A stretch of 41,993 nt of DNA from XYB2-FULL-45-11 sp964355525. GTDB lineage: Bacteria > Patescibacteriota > Patescibacteriia > UBA9934 > GWF2-40-263. Below are positions 14,002-23,106 of the stretch, piece by piece. The stretch covers positions 1-41,993 of the forward strand of contig CAYHDY010000004.1 in assembly GCA_964355525.1 (NCBI GenBank), written 5' to 3'. Every line of letters begins with the position of its first letter. Position 1 is the stretch's first letter. A program made the translations under genes and the position numbers. The notes under the pieces were generated by a model that did no database searches, was not told where the DNA came from, and was given only the letters and a program-made list of their open reading frames with translations.

Positions 14002-15621
14002 TTATCGAGAAGATGCTTTTATGAACGCTTTAAACAACGGATGCGGTCGCAATGGTCTTGATTGAAACTCGGGATGGAATTGGACACCGACGAAGAACGG
14101 ATGATCTTTCAGTTCGACGATTTCAACGAGATCTTTGTCCGGATTCACACCGGAAATCACCAATCCTTTTTTCTCAAGTTCTGCACGATAGTCATTGTTA
14201 AATTCGTATCGATGACGATGACGTTCTTCGATCGTCGCCTCGCCGTATGCTTTTCGCGCAACCGTATTTGCGGCGAGATCACACGCGTACGCACCGAGTC
14301 GGAGCGTGCCACCGTATTTTTTATCTTTCATGAGTTTGTCTTGACCGGCGAGCAGATGAATCACGGGATGTGTTGTCTTCGCGTCGATCTCCGTTGTGTT
14401 CGCATCTTTCCATCCGAGAACGTTGCGAGCGTATTCGATCACTGCGCATTGCATGCCGTAACACAAACCGAGATACGGAATCTTTTTCTCGCGGCAATAA
14501 CGGATCGCGCGAATTTTTCCTTCGATGCCGCGCGAACCGAATCCGCCTGGAATCAACACACCATCGTAAGACGACAATTCTTTGACGGCTCCTTCACTCT
14601 TTTCATACTCTTCCGCGTTCAACCAATGAATCTCGGCTTTCACATCCGAATCCGCGGCCGCATGTTTGATCGCTTCGAGAACCGAAATATATGCGTCCGA
14701 CAAGGTGAAATCTCCCGTGGAAAAATACTTTCCGATCACGGCGATCTTCACGATCTTTTTTGCTTTTTCGATTTTATCTGTGAATGTATGCCATGCGATA
14801 AGATCATTCTTCTTCGCGCGCAGTCCGAATGATTTCAAAATTTTCCCCGCGAAACTTTGTTCCTCGAACATATCCGGAATCAAGTACACCGATTTTGCAT
14901 CCGGTGCGCTGATGATGTGATCCCACGGCACGGAACAAAATTGCGCGATCTTTTCTTTCCGCGGACGATCCATGCTCATTTCCGATCGCCCGACAACAAA
15001 GTCCGCTTGAATTCCGGCGGAGTTCAATGTGCGAACCGCGTACTGCGTCGGTTTGGTTTTCATTTCCCCGATCGACGGAGGAACCGGCAAATAACTGACC
15101 AACACGAATTTCACCCGATCCGGATGTGCAGCCTTCATCATGCGTGCCGCTTCAAGAAACAAAATGTTTTGATACTCTCCGACTGTCCCGCCAATTTCGA
15201 CGAGAGCAATATCCGCCTTCGCATCCTTCGCCGCTTTTTCGATACGTGAAATAATTTCGAGTGGAACGTGCGGCACAACCTCGACACACTTGCCGCCGTA
15301 TTCCAAATTGCGTTCACGTTCGATGACGGATTGATACACACGACCCGTGGTCATGTAATTTTTACTGGTGATATTAATGTCGAGATAACGCTCGTACGTT
15401 CCGATGTCTTGATCGCATTCGTCACCATCCACGGTCACAAACACTTCACCGTGTTCAACCGGATTCATCGTACCTGCGTCTACGTTCACATACGGATCGA
15501 TCTTGATCGCCGTGACTTTATATCCTTTCGCGCCAAGCGTAAGTCCAAGCGCCGCAGCCGATGTTCCCTTTCCGACTCCAGACATCACTCCTCCCACGAC
15601 GAATATGTATCGATGAATCAT
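14002..15621 (-). CDS. pyrG: CTP synthase
   Basis: CTP synthase makes CTP from UTP, ATP and glutamine in the cytoplasm. The 539-aa length is standard. The synthetase domain starts with FVVGGVMSGVGKGTSAAALG and contains DPYVNVDAGTMNP and EVFVTVDGDECDQDIGTYER. The class I amidotransferase domain has VLIPGGFGSRG, the nucleophile elbow GLCYGMQCAVIEYARN (Cys) and the His/Glu of VQFHPEFQSRP. All catalytic residues are visible, so it should be active. It is followed by a repeat element and the convergent 471-aa gene. rplI lies 12 bases upstream on the same strand, so the two are probably co-transcribed. Confidence 0.98.
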   Translation of the reverse strand: MIHRYIFVVGGVMSGVGKGTSAAALGLTLGAKGYKVTAIKIDPYVNVDAGTMNPVEHGEVFVTVDGDECDQDIGTYERYLDINITSKNYMTTGRVYQSVIERERNLEYGGKCVEVVPHVPLEIISRIEKAAKDAKADIALVEIGGTVGEYQNILFLEAARMMKAAHPDRVKFVLVSYLPVPPSIGEMKTKPTQYAVRTLNSAGIQADFVVGRSEMSMDRPRKEKIAQFCSVPWDHIISAPDAKSVYLIPDMFEEQSFAGKILKSFGLRAKKNDLIAWHTFTDKIEKAKKIVKIAVIGKYFSTGDFTLSDAYISVLEAIKHAAADSDVKAEIHWLNAEEYEKSEGAVKELSSYDGVLIPGGFGSRGIEGKIRAIRYCREKKIPYLGLCYGMQCAVIEYARNVLGWKDANTTEIDAKTTHPVIHLLAGQDKLMKDKKYGGTLRLGAYACDLAANTVARKAYGEATIEERHRHRYEFNNDYRAELEKKGLVISGVNPDKDLVEIVELKDHPFFVGVQFHPEFQSRPLRPHPLFKAFIKASSR

Positions 15622-15633
15622 ACGAACGAAAAA

Positions 15634-16077
15634 TTATGTTCCTTCAACGGTTAAACGAATTTCTGCGTCGAAATTGTAAGGGAGATCCACACGAATCGTT
15701 TTTTCGCACGGAGACTTAATGGGTTCCGGAAGATCAATCATTTCATCGTCGATGGAGAATCCGGCTTTTTTCAATGCTTTGACGATCATCTTCTTTGTCA
15801 CAGCCGCATACAAAACCCCATCATCATTCATCTTTTCCTCAATCGTCAATTCATATCCATCGAGCTTCTCTGCGATCTTCCCTGTGTCTGCGATCGCTTT
15901 TTTAGATTCCTTCTTTGCGATCTGATCTTTCTCTTTCAATTTCTGAATCGCTTCCTCCGTCGCAGCAATCGCGATGTTTTGCGGAAACAAAAAATTCCGT
16001 GCGTGTCCGTCCGACACTTCCACAACGGTTCCTTCTTTCCCAAGCGTCTTCACATCTTCAAGCAAAATAACTTTCAT
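15634..16077 (-). CDS. rplI: Ribosomal protein bL9
   Basis: bL9 binds 23S rRNA near the L1 stalk and spans out of the large subunit. The 147-aa protein has the N-terminal domain MKVILLEDVKTLGKEGTVVE, then VSDGHARNFLFPQNIAIAAT. A long connecting helix (EEAIQKLKEKDQIAKKESKK) and a C-terminal domain that includes DGVLYAAVTKKMI follow. Both domains are present. bL9 is absent from some Patescibacteria lineages, so its presence helps narrow the host. It lies between bcp and pyrG on the same strand. Confidence 0.97.
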   Translation of the reverse strand: MKVILLEDVKTLGKEGTVVEVSDGHARNFLFPQNIAIAATEEAIQKLKEKDQIAKKESKKAIADTGKIAEKLDGYELTIEEKMNDDGVLYAAVTKKMIVKALKKAGFSIDDEMIDLPEPIKSPCEKTIRVDLPYNFDAEIRLTVEGT

Positions 16078-16088
16078 ACATCGATCAA

Positions 16089-16526
16089 TTAAGACATCAG
16101 CGTTTTCAAATCCTTCAGAACTTCCTCTGCGTGTTTTTCTGGTTTCACGTCTTCATAAATCTTTACGATCTTTCCTTTTGGATCAATGAGAAACGACGAA
16201 CGATTTGTTCCCATGTATTCTCTTCCCATGAATTTTTTCTTTCCCCAAACACCATAGGCGCGAACGAGTTCTTTATTTTCATCCGGAATGAGCGTAAACG
16301 GCAAATCAAATTTCTTGATGAACTTGTCGTGACTCACACTCGAATCTGTACTCACTCCAAAAACACGCACCCCAAGTTTTTTGAATTTCGGATAGGCATC
16401 GCGAAGCGTACATGCTTCTTTTGTGCATCCGGGTGTATCGTCCTTCGGATAAAAATACAAAAGCGACCAGACACCTTTTGCGTCCGGAGAAAATGCGGGG
16501 GCTTTATCGCCAATCTTGATTTTCAT
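16089..16526 (-). CDS. bcp: Thioredoxin-dependent peroxiredoxin, Bcp/PrxQ type
   Basis: The protein is 145 aa. The active-site segment FYPKDDTPGCTKEACTLRD has the peroxidatic Cys and, five residues later, the resolving Cys of the PrxQ group. GVSTDSSVSHDKFIKKFDLPFTLIPDE and RSSFLIDPKGKIV are also typical. It should reduce hydroperoxides with thioredoxin-like donors in the cytoplasm. ATG at 16526 (MKIKIGDKAP) is used; a start at 16547 would add seven poorly conserved residues. It is upstream of rplI and pyrG with 11 bases to rplI. It follows the terminator of the DUF378 gene. Confidence 0.95.
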   Translation of the reverse strand: MKIKIGDKAPAFSPDAKGVWSLLYFYPKDDTPGCTKEACTLRDAYPKFKKLGVRVFGVSTDSSVSHDKFIKKFDLPFTLIPDENKELVRAYGVWGKKKFMGREYMGTNRSSFLIDPKGKIVKIYEDVKPEKHAEEVLKDLKTLMS

Positions 16527-16550
16527 ATTGCGAACATAATAACACAAAAC

Positions 16551-16576
16551 AAAAGCGAGGTCAGAAGACCTCGCTT
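16551..16576 (-). terminator. Terminator of the DUF378 gene
   Basis: AAGCGAGGTC and GACCTCGCTT form a perfect 10-bp stem with a four-base loop. On the minus strand it is followed by a T-rich run. Confidence 0.85.
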
Positions 16577-16586
16577 AAGGATCACA

Positions 16587-16799
16587 TTACATTTTGCACT
16601 TCTTGCAACTCTTTGCGAGCATCGCGAGAGCGGACAATCCGACGAGGACGTAAATGACGCGAACGAGCATTGGCCAAGCTCCGAAGAGGACTTCAACAAG
16701 ATTCCATTGGAACAATCCAACGAGACCCCAGTTTAACGCACCGACCAAAACGAGAACCCACGCGACGCAATGAACATTGCACTTTCCATCTTTGAACAT
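16587..16799 (-). CDS. DUF378-family small membrane protein
   Basis: This 70-aa protein has the DUF378 pattern. After a short Cys/His-containing start (DGKCNVHCVAW), a first span VLVLVGALNWGLVGLFQWNLV includes the family motif GALNWGLVG. It is followed by VLFGAWPMLVRVIYVLVGLSAL and the tail AKSCKKCKM. The biochemical role of the family is unknown. ATG at 16799 is chosen over one two codons upstream. The paired cysteines at both ends could bind metal. It stands alone between its own terminator and the divergent pgi gene. Confidence 0.88.
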   Translation of the reverse strand: MFKDGKCNVHCVAWVLVLVGALNWGLVGLFQWNLVEVLFGAWPMLVRVIYVLVGLSALAMLAKSCKKCKM

Positions 16800-16880
16800 A
16801 GACAAAAGATTAGGAATAATTAAAGAAATGATAGCACATTTTCAAAGAAAGAAGAATCGATAAAAGCGTTCAATTGTTGT

Positions 16881-18221
16881 ATGATGAAAAAAATATCTTT
16901 TCCTATGAATTTCACTTTCGAAAAAACAGCAGGAGTCTCTTCGACAGAATTAAAAAAACAAATAAGCACTCTAAAACCGTTTCGCGAAATGTTGAAGCGT
17001 GTTGTGGATAAACATGACCAGCTCGCGCCAGAATCTTCGATTCTCCTGCCATTTCTCACAGAATCCCACAAAACGATTCTGGCGATGGTCAAAAAATACG
17101 CAACAAAAAAACTGCGATGCGTGGTTGTGATCGGAATCGGCGGATCCAACCTTGGAACAAAGGCTGTGTATGATGCACTGCGTCCGTTCCCCTCTTCGAA
17201 GCATGTATGCGAACTCATCTTCCTCGAAACCGTTTCGACTGTGGCATTGTTATCCACAGTCGATCGTCTTAAATCGTTCAAAGATCCTTCCGCATTTTTA
17301 ATCGTAGCAATCAGCAAGTCCGGAGGAACGACGGAGACGATGGCGAATCTGGAAGCATTGTTGCCAATGTTGGGTCTTGTTTCGAAAATCCAAAAGCGTT
17401 GTGTGGTCATTTCTGATGAAGGTTCGAGATTTTGGATGGCGGCAAAAGAAAAGAAGATTGACTGTCTCGCCATTCCGAAAATGGTCGGAGGTCGTTACAG
17501 CGTGTTCTCGGCCGTGGGATTATTTCCTCTCGCTCTCGTTGGCATCGATATTAAAAAATTACTCGATGGCGCACGGGTGGCCGTCGAAGATGCGCTTTCG
17601 AATGATGTCGTGCGCAATCACTCGATTATGTCGGCATGTGCGACTTATATTCAATCGAAAAATCAGCGAACGATTCATAATTCGTTTTTTTTTGCGCCAG
17701 AATTGGAATCACTCGGAAAGTGGTATCGACAGTTGATGGGCGAATCGATCGGGAAAGAAAAAGATCTCGAAGGCAAGATTGTTCATGCTGGTATTACTCC
17801 GATCGTTTCGATTGGATCAACGGATTTGCATTCAATGGCGCAATTGTATTTCGGCGGGCCGGATGATAAATTCACGAATATTATTAGCGCCCCCTCCCTA
17901 CCTCCCCCTGTTAAGGGGAGGAGAGCGATTGCAGTTCCGAGTCGACTCGCGTTTCCAAATTTGGTCGAACATCTCGAATCAAAAACGTTCGATGAGTTGA
18001 TGCACGCGATTGTTGGCGGGGTGACCGCGACGTATAAAAAATTGAACCGACCGTTCATCTCGATAGAACTTGAACGTATCGATGAGAAAGAACTCGGTGC
18101 GTATTTGCAATTCCGCATGATCGAGATCATGTATCTTGCGCGTCTTTTGAATATCAACGCATTTGATCAACCGAACGTGGAGGATTATAAACGAGAGACG
18201 AAGAAATTGCTGAATGTATGA
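16881..18221 (+). CDS. pgi: Glucose-6-phosphate isomerase
   Basis: The enzyme interconverts glucose-6-phosphate and fructose-6-phosphate. The 446-aa length fits the short bacterial form. Motifs are VVVIGIGGSNLGTKAVYDAL, the phosphate loop IVAISKSGGTTETMANLEAL, GGRYSVFSAVGLFPLAL with the catalytic Arg region, LMGESIGKE with the catalytic Glu, and PIVSIGSTDLHSMAQLYFGG. Near residue 336 it carries an odd Pro-rich stretch, APSLPPPVKGRRA, which is encoded by a GC-rich repeat (17889-17926) inserted in frame. The active-site residues remain. The stop overlaps the start of the O-antigen ligase gene by four bases (ATGA), so expression is coupled to the polysaccharide cluster. Confidence 0.96.
   Translation: MMKKISFPMNFTFEKTAGVSSTELKKQISTLKPFREMLKRVVDKHDQLAPESSILLPFLTESHKTILAMVKKYATKKLRCVVVIGIGGSNLGTKAVYDALRPFPSSKHVCELIFLETVSTVALLSTVDRLKSFKDPSAFLIVAISKSGGTTETMANLEALLPMLGLVSKIQKRCVVISDEGSRFWMAAKEKKIDCLAIPKMVGGRYSVFSAVGLFPLALVGIDIKKLLDGARVAVEDALSNDVVRNHSIMSACATYIQSKNQRTIHNSFFFAPELESLGKWYRQLMGESIGKEKDLEGKIVHAGITPIVSIGSTDLHSMAQLYFGGPDDKFTNIISAPSLPPPVKGRRAIAVPSRLAFPNLVEHLESKTFDELMHAIVGGVTATYKKLNRPFISIELERIDEKELGAYLQFRMIEIMYLARLLNINAFDQPNVEDYKRETKKLLNV
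17889..17926. repeat. GC-rich hairpin repeat inserted in frame in pgi
   Basis: CTCCCTACCTCCCCCTGTTA, followed by AGGGGAGGAG, resembles half of the boundary repeat elements (CTCCCCCTG...CAGGGGGAG). It adds about 12 residues (SLPPPVKGRR region) to glucose-6-phosphate isomerase without shifting the frame. Confidence 0.7.
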
Positions 18222-20422
18222 AACACAATTCTGTCTTTCGAATCTTCGCAATTCTCGTCAGTGCCTGCTTGTTCATTCCGCTTTTTTTCTACACAGGATT
18301 TCGACAACCATTTCAAGCGACACAAGTCTTGGCATTCTATCTCCTGATCGAAAGCACCTTGCCATTTTATCTTTCACTCATGGTTTCGCGAAACGATCTT
18401 CGACCCAATTGGAAAGATCCAATTCTCCTCTCGTTTTTCGCATACATTGTCGCAATGACCATCTCGGCGATATTCGGCGCAGATCCATGGAACAGTTTTT
18501 TTGGAAATGGAAATCGCATCGACGGAGTGATCTTATGGATACATCTATTTTTATTTTTTCTGTATCTTGTCACACTATTGCGATCGAATGAACAAACACG
18601 ACAAAAAACCATTCGTTTTTTCCTTTCCGTCGCCGGTGTTTGCGGATTGATTGGTTTATTACAGTTCATCCATCTTCTTCCAAACACCGCGCCAGAATTT
18701 GGATCGCGTGCAAGTTCTACCATCGGCAATCCGATTTTCTTCGCAGCAACACTCATCATTCCTTTTTTTCTTTCGATCGGAATGGCAATGCGAGAGAAAA
18801 ATCTGAAATGGAAACGAATCTTTTTTACCATTGCAGCAACAACAGGACTTGGAATCATCGTATCCGGAACGCGCGGTGCGCTTGTTGGCGTCTTTGCCGG
18901 ATGTGTTGTGTGGACGATTGGCTGGTTCGCATCGCGACAAACTGTTTTACATACACGCAAAATCACGGCAATTATTTGCGTGATCATTACCATTCTCATC
19001 GGCGTATTTTTGATTGCGCGTTCTTCGAGTCCTATTGATTCGACGATGTATCACCTCACGCATTTTTCGGACACAAACGTTTCCAATCGACTCGCCTATT
19101 GGAATCTTGCGATCAAAGGCTGGAAGGAAATGCCTTGGCTTGGCGTCGGATATCAAAACTTTTTTGTTGTCGCGGATAAATACTACACAACGGATCTGTA
19201 TGCAGGTGGCGGAACGTGGCCGGATAAACCGCACAATCAACTGCTCGAAGTTCTTGTCACAGGCGGAATACTGACATTTTTCGTCTATCTGGTTTTTTTA
19301 TTTTTTATTCTAAAAAAAATCATTGAACACCCAGAAACAAAAAACGAAATTCCACGCTTATCGTTGATTGCGGCGCTCATTGCCTATCTTGCACAAAATT
19401 TTTTCAGCTTCGACACGATTGTACCGATGATTGTGTTCATCGTTTTTGTTGCGATCATTTGTTCACAAGGAACGGTCGCGATCGTCCCCTACGTGCAAAA
19501 TTCAACAAACCGATTTCGAACTTTTCTTTGGATCACAGCCATTATTCCTGTCACGATATTCTTTGCATTCATCGCTCCGACCGTCCGTCAATTTTATTTC
19601 ACTTCTGCCGCCGAATATGCACCAAATCGTGAACAAGCATTTACGGCACTTGAGGCGATAAGACATCAATCATTTATCTTTGATGTCCGGATGCTGACAC
19701 TTTCTTACAGTTCTCTTTTGAATCATGAACTCGGGAATGCTCAACAGGAAACAGATCTATCACGTCGTATCAGTACTTCCGCCATCGACGTTGCAAAACA
19801 AACGATTGCCCTTCACCCACTGCGCGCAAACGATTGGTATACGTACTCACTGATTCTTTTTCTTGAAGCGAATGCGCAAATAGGATCTGAAAATATCACT
19901 CAGCGTACGAATGACATGATTGAAATTGCAAATCATGCGATCGAACTCGCTCCCGCACGCATCGAGGCACTCGTATCGCTCGCAAACATGTACGAGCTGA
20001 ACGGCGATTCAAAAAAAGCCATCGAACTTTCGGAAAAAGCCGTTGCGGTTGCTCCAAACAATGCGGACGCTCTTTGGACGCTCTCGCTCCTTTATGCGAA
20101 ATCAAACAGATTCGACGAAGCTGCGCCACTTGCAATGAAAAGCATCGAGTACGGCGTAAGTTTAAACAACAGCCAAGCGATCAACTGGCTCATCAATTAT
20201 GAAATTGAACAAAAAAACACGAACGCTGTCGTGTTCCTTTATGAAAAATCCGTGTCTATCGAACCAACGAATTTCGAATTGCTTCCAAAGCTCGCGGCCG
20301 CTTACGCAATGAACCGCGAGTACGATCAAGCGATCACCACCGCGGAAAAATATAAAACAGTGCATCCGGCCGCGGCAGATGGTGTGAATGCGTTTATTCA
20401 GCAGGTTCAACAGTCGAGATAG
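18218..20422 (+). CDS. O-antigen ligase/polymerase-like membrane protein with C-terminal TPR repeats
   Basis: This 734-aa protein has about twelve membrane spans in residues 1-450 and then a soluble helical-repeat domain. The membrane part has the Wzy/WaaL-type periplasmic-loop signature: NRLAYWNLAIKGWKEMPWLG, GVGYQNFFVVADKYY and KPHNQLLEVLVTGG. The C-terminal part has TPR units such as EALVSLANMYELNGDSKKAIELSEKAVAV and ADALWTLSLLYAKSNRFDEAA. Such fusions transfer or polymerise lipid-linked glycans or glycosylate proteins outside the membrane. The exact acceptor is unknown. Its start overlaps pgi by four bases and its 3' end overlaps the convergent GT4 gene by 29 bases. Confidence 0.87.
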   Translation: MKHNSVFRIFAILVSACLFIPLFFYTGFRQPFQATQVLAFYLLIESTLPFYLSLMVSRNDLRPNWKDPILLSFFAYIVAMTISAIFGADPWNSFFGNGNRIDGVILWIHLFLFFLYLVTLLRSNEQTRQKTIRFFLSVAGVCGLIGLLQFIHLLPNTAPEFGSRASSTIGNPIFFAATLIIPFFLSIGMAMREKNLKWKRIFFTIAATTGLGIIVSGTRGALVGVFAGCVVWTIGWFASRQTVLHTRKITAIICVIITILIGVFLIARSSSPIDSTMYHLTHFSDTNVSNRLAYWNLAIKGWKEMPWLGVGYQNFFVVADKYYTTDLYAGGGTWPDKPHNQLLEVLVTGGILTFFVYLVFLFFILKKIIEHPETKNEIPRLSLIAALIAYLAQNFFSFDTIVPMIVFIVFVAIICSQGTVAIVPYVQNSTNRFRTFLWITAIIPVTIFFAFIAPTVRQFYFTSAAEYAPNREQAFTALEAIRHQSFIFDVRMLTLSYSSLLNHELGNAQQETDLSRRISTSAIDVAKQTIALHPLRANDWYTYSLILFLEANAQIGSENITQRTNDMIEIANHAIELAPARIEALVSLANMYELNGDSKKAIELSEKAVAVAPNNADALWTLSLLYAKSNRFDEAAPLAMKSIEYGVSLNNSQAINWLINYEIEQKNTNAVVFLYEKSVSIEPTNFELLPKLAAAYAMNREYDQAITTAEKYKTVHPAAADGVNAFIQQVQQSR

Positions 20423-21548
20423 TATTTTGATAAACTTCGACTGTTTGTTTACACATGCGCTCACGAGAAAAATCCGATAGGACTCGATCATACGCCGCGT
20501 CCGCATACATACGAGATGTTTCTGGTTGTGCCTCGAGTTCATCCATCTCTTGCGTTAATCGAACGAGATCACCGGCTTCTATAAGAAGGCCGGTTTTTTT
20601 GTGTATGATCAATTCGGAAACACCACCGACGTCTGTCGCAATGACCGGCACACGAGCAAGTGCGGCTTCGAGAAGAACATACGGGAACCCTTCGAAGAGC
20701 GACGGCAAAACGAACAAATCAAACGCAGGCAACAATGTTGCATCACCGTGCGCAAAGATGACGCGATCACGAATATCGAGATCATTCGCTCGCGCGATCA
20801 ACCGATCATGATCCGGACCTTCGCCAAGAAGACACAACACAGCATTCACGTTTCGACATTTTGAAAATGCTTCGAGCAACATCGCTTGATTCTTCGGATA
20901 AGCGAATCGCCCGAGCGTTCCAATAACGAATGCGTCGAGCGATAACTTGAGTCGCGCGCGTGCGTCTACTCGAGAAAGAAATGCGGGCGATTCGATTCCG
21001 TTATGAATTGTTTGCAGCAACACGAACGGAAATAATTTTTTGACGATTTGAACATCTGCATCGGAAACGCAAATCACAGAATCGGCGGCGCGGAGAGAAA
21101 TGGAAAGATATATTTTATAAATGAATTTCGCAAGAGAATGGAAGCGTGGTCTGGGGACCATATTTATAGCTGAGGGTGAGGAGTCTGCAAGCAGACTAAG
21201 TCCATGGAGGGTGATGACAGATTTGGCTGGGTGAAAAAAAAGTCTGACGATCCATGCACCGAGAAGTGTGTGCGAGCTGTGTAAGTGAACAATGTCGGGT
21301 TGTACGTGCCAGATCAATTGCGAAAGCTGAATTGCAAATCCGAAGAATGCAAACGGATTCCATCCACGTTTCAGAGGAACAAATGTTGTCGCGATTCCCT
21401 CGCGGCGAAGTTCTTCAAAGAGCCATCCAGACGATTCGCCGATCCCGACATGAACGTGATGATTCGATTTTAAACAAACCGCAAGATCGCGCACGTGTTG
21501 TTGCGCTCCGCCGCGTTCTGCTTTTGTGATGACGTAAAGAATGTTCAT
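20394..21548 (-). CDS. Family 4 glycosyltransferase (GT-B), carrying an in-frame repeat insertion
   Basis: The 384-aa enzyme starts MNILYVITKAERGGAQQHVR, with the Gly-rich GT4 N-terminal loop. The C-terminal domain has VIGTLGRFAYPKNQAMLLEA, LCLLGEGPDHDRLI and FVLPSLFEGFPYVLLEAALA with the E-x7-E motif. Residues around 130-140 (SAINMVPRPRFHS) are encoded by repeat copy 2 plus a neighbouring hairpin, inserted after HGLSLLADS. Relatives have a shorter loop here. The insertion is in frame and catalytic motifs remain. ATG at 21548 is chosen because it gives a normal family start and overlaps the upstream GT2 gene by four bases. It is the last gene of a chain of ATGA-coupled glycan genes. Confidence 0.9.
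   Translation of the reverse strand: MNILYVITKAERGGAQQHVRDLAVCLKSNHHVHVGIGESSGWLFEELRREGIATTFVPLKRGWNPFAFFGFAIQLSQLIWHVQPDIVHLHSSHTLLGAWIVRLFFHPAKSVITLHGLSLLADSSPSAINMVPRPRFHSLAKFIYKIYLSISLRAADSVICVSDADVQIVKKLFPFVLLQTIHNGIESPAFLSRVDARARLKLSLDAFVIGTLGRFAYPKNQAMLLEAFSKCRNVNAVLCLLGEGPDHDRLIARANDLDIRDRVIFAHGDATLLPAFDLFVLPSLFEGFPYVLLEAALARVPVIATDVGGVSELIIHKKTGLLIEAGDLVRLTQEMDELEAQPETSRMYADAAYDRVLSDFSRERMCKQTVEVYQNTISTVEPAE
21146..21197. repeat. 30-bp palindromic element, copy 2, plus adjacent hairpin (inside a GT4 gene)
   Basis: Bases 21146-21175 read GTGGTCTGGGGACC, then ATATTTATAGCTGAGG, a diverged form of copies 1 and 3. Seven bases on, AGTCTGC/GCAGACT (21182-21197) forms a second small hairpin. 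Both lie within the coding region and keep the frame. Confidence 0.8.
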
Positions 21549-22444
21549 GTTGTTCGTTTTATAAAACCGACCATCATGCCGAAAGCCGTTTCGAAATGAC
21601 CCACGATAATTTTTCGAAGTATCCAACCGATCGACGACCAAAAAAACCAAACAGCATTCATTGGCGTTTTTATACAAAGAGTCTGAAAAATCATTTTTCG
21701 ATTTTGTTCTTCCTTAAATCCCGACACAAAATCCGATTCTCGACCGGATACACTATGAAAATGATCCGCTTTTGCACTCGGTACAACGAGAAAAAAATAT
21801 CCGTGTTGTTTTGCCCTCAAACAAAAATCAACATCTTCGAGTGCTGTGCGTCCGCCGCTGAATAAGGAAAATCCATTCAATGTTGTTACAAGAGATTTTT
21901 TGTACGAACACACGCCGCCGTGAATATAAAATCCTTTTGTTGTTTGCGTAACAGCATCGTTCCAAACCTGATACCCGACATTCGTCACATCCCATTCTAA
22001 TTTTGATCGCAAACAGAATAACGTATTAAAAACATATTCGAGAAAATTTTTTTGTCTATTGTTTGAAATGACCGCCCCGACTCCGATCAGTTTCGAATCC
22101 TGATTTATCTCCCAAGCACGCATGATGTTTTCAAAAAACAACGGATCAAGAATCAAATCATCATCCAAAATAAAAACGATTTCATTGGATGCGCAATTCA
22201 TTCCTATATTTCGTGAGGATGCGGATCCGCGAAGATCCCTTTTATGATCTTTTTTAAAATACACGAACTGACAATGACGTTCGATCAATGTTTCGCGTAG
22301 ATTTGCTAAAACAGTCTCTGACAAGGCGTCATCATCAACAAGAATTATTTCTTGAGGCATTCGCGACTGTGCAAAAATAGAGTTGACGAGCAATCGCAAA
22401 TCTTTTTCACGTTTATATGTTGGAATGACGACACTGACGTTCAT
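21545..22444 (-). CDS. Family 2 glycosyltransferase
   Basis: This 299-aa GT2 protein starts NVSVVIPTYKREKDLRLLVN. It has EIILVDDDALSET, the acceptor-side stretch GSASSRNIGMNCASNEIVFI and the DXD motif ILDDDLILD. A later TALEDVDFCLRAKQHGYFF matches the ED-x-x-x-x-R segment that positions the catalytic base. The end (MMVGFIKRTT) is hydrophobic and may touch the membrane. The four-base ATGA overlaps at both ends tie it to the methyltransferase upstream and the GT4 downstream. Substrates cannot be read, but the context is surface-polysaccharide assembly. Confidence 0.9.
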   Translation of the reverse strand: MNVSVVIPTYKREKDLRLLVNSIFAQSRMPQEIILVDDDALSETVLANLRETLIERHCQFVYFKKDHKRDLRGSASSRNIGMNCASNEIVFILDDDLILDPLFFENIMRAWEINQDSKLIGVGAVISNNRQKNFLEYVFNTLFCLRSKLEWDVTNVGYQVWNDAVTQTTKGFYIHGGVCSYKKSLVTTLNGFSLFSGGRTALEDVDFCLRAKQHGYFFLVVPSAKADHFHSVSGRESDFVSGFKEEQNRKMIFQTLCIKTPMNAVWFFWSSIGWILRKIIVGHFETAFGMMVGFIKRTT

Positions 22445-23106
22445 ACGGTTCGTTCTTTTTCAAAATCTTTGTTGATGAATAAATAATTCGTAACCTCAAG
22501 CGGTGGTTCATATTCTTTTTTCCAAATACAAATCCACGAAGACGGTAAGATCTGACTCCAGTCATGTGCAAACGCATTTTCCACAGGAACCGTATCGATG
22601 AAAAGAAATCGAACAGGATGTTTTGAAAAAAAATCCTGTAATAACCGTTTCACTTCTTCTGTCGGGATTAAATGTAAAAATTGCAAACAGAGCAAAAAAT
22701 CCATATCGCGAATCCCGCGCTTTTCGACATCAGCAAATGTTCCTTCGGCGAGAGACAAGTTTTGCGACCGATGTAAATATCGACCGGCATCTAAAATATG
22801 TTTGTTCAGATCGAATCCAAACCGATGCCGTGCAGGCGCACAGGCAAGGATTTCCCCGAGTCCGCACCCGATTTCGACAACAAGATCTTCCGGTTTCACC
22901 AACGCCATCAGTATTTTCACAATATCCATGCTGTATGGCTTCGCTTCCTTCGGTAAATAATGCCAGCGCAAACCGTTCGCGTCCGAACAACGATAATGCG
23001 AAAGCAAGATCGGATAAAAAATATACCGTTTGAAAAGAATCACGGGCAACAAATACACACAGTGATTTTCACGAATTCTTTTTAAAATATCCCATTTTCC
23101 ATTCAT
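22441..23106 (-). CDS. Class I SAM-dependent methyltransferase
   Basis: This 221-aa protein has the Rossmann methyltransferase motifs. VVEIGCGLGEILACAPA is motif I (SAM-binding Gly loop), RFGFDLNKHILDAGRYL is motif II with the acidic residue for the ribose, and MDFLLCLQFLHLIP is the post-I/motif IV strand. It has an N-terminal extension of about 90 residues with a possible membrane-touching helix (YLLPVILFKRYIFYPI). ATG at 23106 is used because it overlaps the upstream GT4 stop as ATGA; the longer frame to 23184 has no support. In this cluster it probably methylates a sugar or a lipid-linked glycan. Confidence 0.85.
   Translation of the reverse strand: MNGKWDILKRIRENHCVYLLPVILFKRYIFYPILLSHYRCSDANGLRWHYLPKEAKPYSMDIVKILMALVKPEDLVVEIGCGLGEILACAPARHRFGFDLNKHILDAGRYLHRSQNLSLAEGTFADVEKRGIRDMDFLLCLQFLHLIPTEEVKRLLQDFFSKHPVRFLFIDTVPVENAFAHDWSQILPSSWICIWKKEYEPPLEVTNYLFINKDFEKERTV

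Noticed and set aside
20394..21548. GT4 gene as a pseudogene because of the repeat insertion
   Set aside because: The insertion keeps the reading frame, and the N- and C-terminal catalytic motifs are intact.
21549..21677. Longer N-terminus for the GT4 protein ending at 20394
   Set aside because: The extra 43 residues overlap the GT2 gene and precede a perfect GT4 start (MNILYVITKAERGG), so the internal ATG at 21548 is preferred.
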